Assembly: GCA_013140955.1 (NCBI GenBank)
Contig: JABFRY010000533.1
Coordinates: 1-8,515 of the forward strand
DNA from: Acidobacteriota bacterium
GTDB lineage: Bacteria > Acidobacteriota > Vicinamibacteria > Vicinamibacterales > UBA2999
Direction: 5' to 3'
DNA length: 8,515 nucleotides
Position 1 is the first letter of the stretch. The number at the start of each line of letters is the position of its first letter. The notes beneath the pieces are model-generated. The model was given only the letters and a program-made list of their open reading frames with translations. It searched no databases and had not been told where the DNA came from. Below are positions 7,123 to 8,515 of this stretch, in pieces. Both the position numbers and the translations under genes were made by a program.

Positions 7123-7172
7123 GGCCATCTCGGCACATCTTACGTGCCAAGTGGCCGATCATCTGGCCGATC
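7123..7172 (-). promoter_or_regulatory. Second copy of the ATCGGCCA operator block
   Basis: GGCCATCTCGGCAC (7123-7136) faces GTGCCAAGTGGCC (7144-7156), and TGGCCGATC repeats at 7152-7160 and 7164-7172. Here the outer arms extend to ATCGGCCA 7120-7127 against TGGCCGAT 7152-7159, so the palindrome is better than in the intact fic promoter. Another TGGCCGATC lies at 7085-7093 within the fic start. It now faces only a gene fragment. Confidence 0.6.
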
Positions 7173-7214
7173 GTCGGACGGCTGCCCAGGCTGAAGAGCA
7201 AGCGCGTCCGCGCC

Positions 7215-8072
7215 TCACAGCATCGCCGCGCGGCGAACGATGCGGTCGAAACCTGCCTTGCGGTCCGAGATGCAGTCGATCCACTGCACGGTGGCCAGCT
7301 CGTACTCCACGGGACCATCTGCTTCGGCCGGGTCCATTCTCAACACGAAGCGCCTGCGCCCACGCTTCCGCGCAAGGAGGAGTTCCGTCGCAATGTCGAA
7401 GCTGGTATTGACGTACTTGCTGTAGACGAGGACGAGAAAGGAGACTTCATCCATCGCCGCGATGATGGAACGTCGGTAGTCGTCACCCGGGTCGACGTCG
7501 CGAAACGAGATCCAGCACGGACAGCCGCCGGCTTCCAGGTGCTCGACGAGGTCGATGGCCGTATCCTCGTCCTCTTCTGCGTAACTCACGAAGGCCTTCT
7601 TGCGAACAGCGACAGCATCCGGTGGCAGGACCGCGCTGGTTCGAGCAAGTGCCTTCGCCGGCGCGGGTGCAGAAGGAAGAGCGCGATCCCCGTCACGCTG
7701 CACGACCCGCCTGACGTCGGCGGCCAGGCGATCGAGCCAGTGCGGTTCTGAACGACGCAGCAGGGCCGTCTGTACGGTCAAGAAGGCCGGTGGAATCGCG
7801 ACGTCATCAATGGCGACGGGAAGCAGCTTTCCCCGCTTCATCGCAAACTGGGCTTCAGCCTGCACCCAGCTCGAACTCACTGAATGGCGCGACCAGATCG
7901 TGAGGACGCAACCTGCACTGGCCATCGCGTCCTGGATGGCGTCGATGAAGAGGTCGCCCGCTGTCAGAGCGAGATCAGACCAGACAGACAGACCGTGCGA
8001 GACGAGGCCGGCAGCCAGTTCCTGAGCGACGTCGCGGTCCTGTCGGGCGTAGTTGATGAATACGTCGGCCAT
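7215..8072 (-). CDS. Tandem TIR-domain protein, probable NAD+-processing effector
   Basis: This 285-aa protein starts at ATG 8072. The frame stays open upstream to 8501, but that part is antisense to the VOC gene and unlike TIR. TIR domain 1 (residues 1-125) begins DVFINYARQDRD and continues through GLSVWSDLALTAGD to SSWVQAEAQFA, with E73 at the usual catalytic position. A proline/alanine-rich linker (about 131-155) leads to TIR domain 2 (157-285), with AFVSYAEEDED, CWISFRDVDPGDDYRRSI (BB-loop region), a second candidate glutamate E230 in FDIATELLLA, and VQWIDC near the end. Bacterial TIR domains cleave NAD+ or make cyclic ADP-ribose signals in phage defence. No sensor, transmembrane or oligomerisation domain is visible, and no Thoeris-like partner lies next to it here. 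It is divergent from the VOC gene with only 33 bases between the starts, so the promoters must overlap; no good Shine-Dalgarno is seen. Confidence 0.9.
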   Translation of the reverse strand: MADVFINYARQDRDVAQELAAGLVSHGLSVWSDLALTAGDLFIDAIQDAMASAGCVLTIWSRHSVSSSWVQAEAQFAMKRGKLLPVAIDDVAIPPAFLTVQTALLRRSEPHWLDRLAADVRRVVQRDGDRALPSAPAPAKALARTSAVLPPDAVAVRKKAFVSYAEEDEDTAIDLVEHLEAGGCPCWISFRDVDPGDDYRRSIIAAMDEVSFLVLVYSKYVNTSFDIATELLLARKRGRRRFVLRMDPAEADGPVEYELATVQWIDCISDRKAGFDRIVRRAAML

Positions 8073-8105
8073 GGGTGACACTATTCTGCCAGCCTGTCCC
8101 CGCCC
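8073..8105. promoter_or_regulatory. Short divergent region between TIR and VOC genes
   Basis: Only 33 bases separate the two start codons. TATTCT at 8082-8087 is a possible -10 box for the VOC gene, and TAGTGT on the minus strand over nearly the same bases could serve the TIR gene; neither has a clear -35. No ribosome-binding site is evident on either side, so short or leaderless messages are likely. Confidence 0.35.
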
Positions 8106-8116
8106 ATGCCCGAGGA
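8091..8116 (+). repeat. VOC gene start, right direct repeat of 5597-5620
   Basis: AGCCTGT, CCCCGCCC and ATGCCCGAGGA at 8091-8116 match 5597-5620 except for two bases in the C-rich spacer. This is the intact copy, overlapping the start of the VOC gene. Confidence 0.6.
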
Positions 8117-8438
8117 ACTGGTCCCGATACTCCGCGTGACGAATGGCCCGGTGGCAGCCGCGTGGTACGCCCGGCTTGGCTTCACAGTGGAGGGCGAGCA
8201 TCGGTTCGCGCCCGGCCTGCCCCTGTACCTCTTCCTGCGGCGTGGCCCCAATGCGCTGCACCTCTCCGAGCACGAGGGCGATGCCCGGCCCGACACGCTC
8301 GTGTACCTGTACGTGGACGACGTGGAGGCCATTGCCCGGGAGTTTGGCGTGCCGATCGAGGAGCAGCCGTGGGCGCGGGAAGTGGCGTTGGCAGACCCGG
8401 ACGGCAACCGGTGGCGCGTCGGGCAGCGCCGGGGCTGA
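8106..8438 (+). CDS. Glyoxalase/bleomycin-resistance (VOC) superfamily protein
   Basis: This 110-aa protein is the usual size for a single-module VOC protein of the bleomycin-resistance-like branch. Typical elements in order are a start with LRV and AAAWYARLGFTVEGEHRF (about residues 9-34), LHLSEHEGDARP (51-62), TLVYLYVDDVEAIAREFGVPIEE (64-86) and a final VALADPDGNRWRVG (93-106). VOC proteins fold as paired beta-alpha-beta-beta-beta units and act as metal-dependent enzymes or as drug-binding proteins. H52 or H56 and E55 might bind a metal, but I cannot assign a substrate. ATG 8106 is chosen because MPEELVPILRV is the family-like start; no Shine-Dalgarno is visible. It looks like an ordinary housekeeping or accessory gene at the island border. 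Confidence 0.9.
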   Translation: MPEELVPILRVTNGPVAAAWYARLGFTVEGEHRFAPGLPLYLFLRRGPNALHLSEHEGDARPDTLVYLYVDDVEAIAREFGVPIEEQPWAREVALADPDGNRWRVGQRRG

Positions 8439-8462
8439 CAGACGGGGCCGCGGGCCTATAAT
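8435..8462 (+). promoter_or_regulatory. Sigma70-like promoter reading out of the window
   Basis: CTGACA (8435-8440) and a perfect TATAAT (8457-8462) are separated by 16 bases. The -35 overlaps the stop of the VOC gene. Transcription would start near 8469. The following DNA is extremely GC-rich and includes a self-complementary 14-mer at 8480-8493. The gene served lies beyond the right edge. Confidence 0.6.
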
Positions 8463-8515
8463 GGCCGCGCCCGTGGCCGCGCCCGCGCGGGCGTAGCCCA
8501 CGCGACGGCGCCCGC

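Larger units (their letters stand above)
6957..7172 (-). repeat. Direct repeat B: promoter and 5' end of a fic gene
   Basis: This is the partner of 3571-3786, the same length with no net gap. Similarity may continue weakly to about 7197, after which the two regions differ. With the first copy it brackets the AbiE and XRE/nucleotidyltransferase modules in direct orientation. Confidence 0.85.

Noticed and set aside
8480..8493. Perfect 14-bp palindrome CGCCCGCGCGGGCG
   Set aside because: It lies in extremely GC-rich DNA where such strings arise easily, has no loop for a hairpin, and the downstream context is cut off.
8073..8501. Upstream extension of the TIR frame by 143 codons
   Set aside because: The added residues are antisense to the VOC gene and have no TIR character; ATG 8072 begins the first TIR strand directly.

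Overview
This window comes from a GC-rich bacterial chromosome (by eye about two thirds G+C). It reads as an accessory or defence-type region made of small, self-contained conflict modules. The style (Fic with a winged helix, AbiE-type pair, stand-alone TIR protein, VOC protein) would fit Acidobacteriota or another soil phylum, but that is an impression. No RNA gene, CRISPR array, transposase or integrase is visible.

Layout. (1) Positions 18-2453 (+) encode a large, mostly helical protein of unknown function. (2) A Fic-family AMP-transferase gene lies convergent to it at 2503-3716 (-). It carries both the inhibitory and catalytic motifs but is split by a one-base deletion near 3246. (3) Divergent from fic is a two-gene AbiEi/AbiEii-type toxin-antitoxin operon at 3875-5501 (+), with an AT-rich inverted-repeat operator directly against its start codon. 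(4) A second two-gene module follows at 5706-6927 (+): an XRE-type repressor-like protein overlapping a small DUF6036-like nucleotidyltransferase, preceded by a perfect 9-bp palindrome. (5) At 6957-7172 there is a second, truncated copy of the first 50 codons and promoter of a fic gene, in the same orientation as the first. (6) Positions 7215-8072 (-) encode a tandem-TIR protein, divergent from (7) a small VOC/glyoxalase-fold protein at 8106-8438 (+). A good sigma70-like promoter at 8435-8462 points out of the window.

How the parts relate. The AbiE pair and the XRE/nucleotidyltransferase pair share a plan: DNA-binding partner first, nucleotidyltransferase second, overlapping genes and a palindrome at the start. 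They look like two independent toxin-antitoxin-like modules set between the two fic copies. The two fic copies form gapless 216-bp direct repeats. A second, interleaved pair of short direct repeats duplicates the start of the VOC gene (5597-5620 and 8091-8116). Together these suggest that the island grew by serial insertion or duplication and could lose segments by recombination.

The most interesting signals are the repeated ATCGGCCA operator shared by both fic promoters and conserved better than the neighbouring coding DNA, the stand-alone tandem-TIR protein with a candidate glutamate in each domain, the XRE/nucleotidyltransferase pair, and the nested repeats. None proves a new system from sequence alone.
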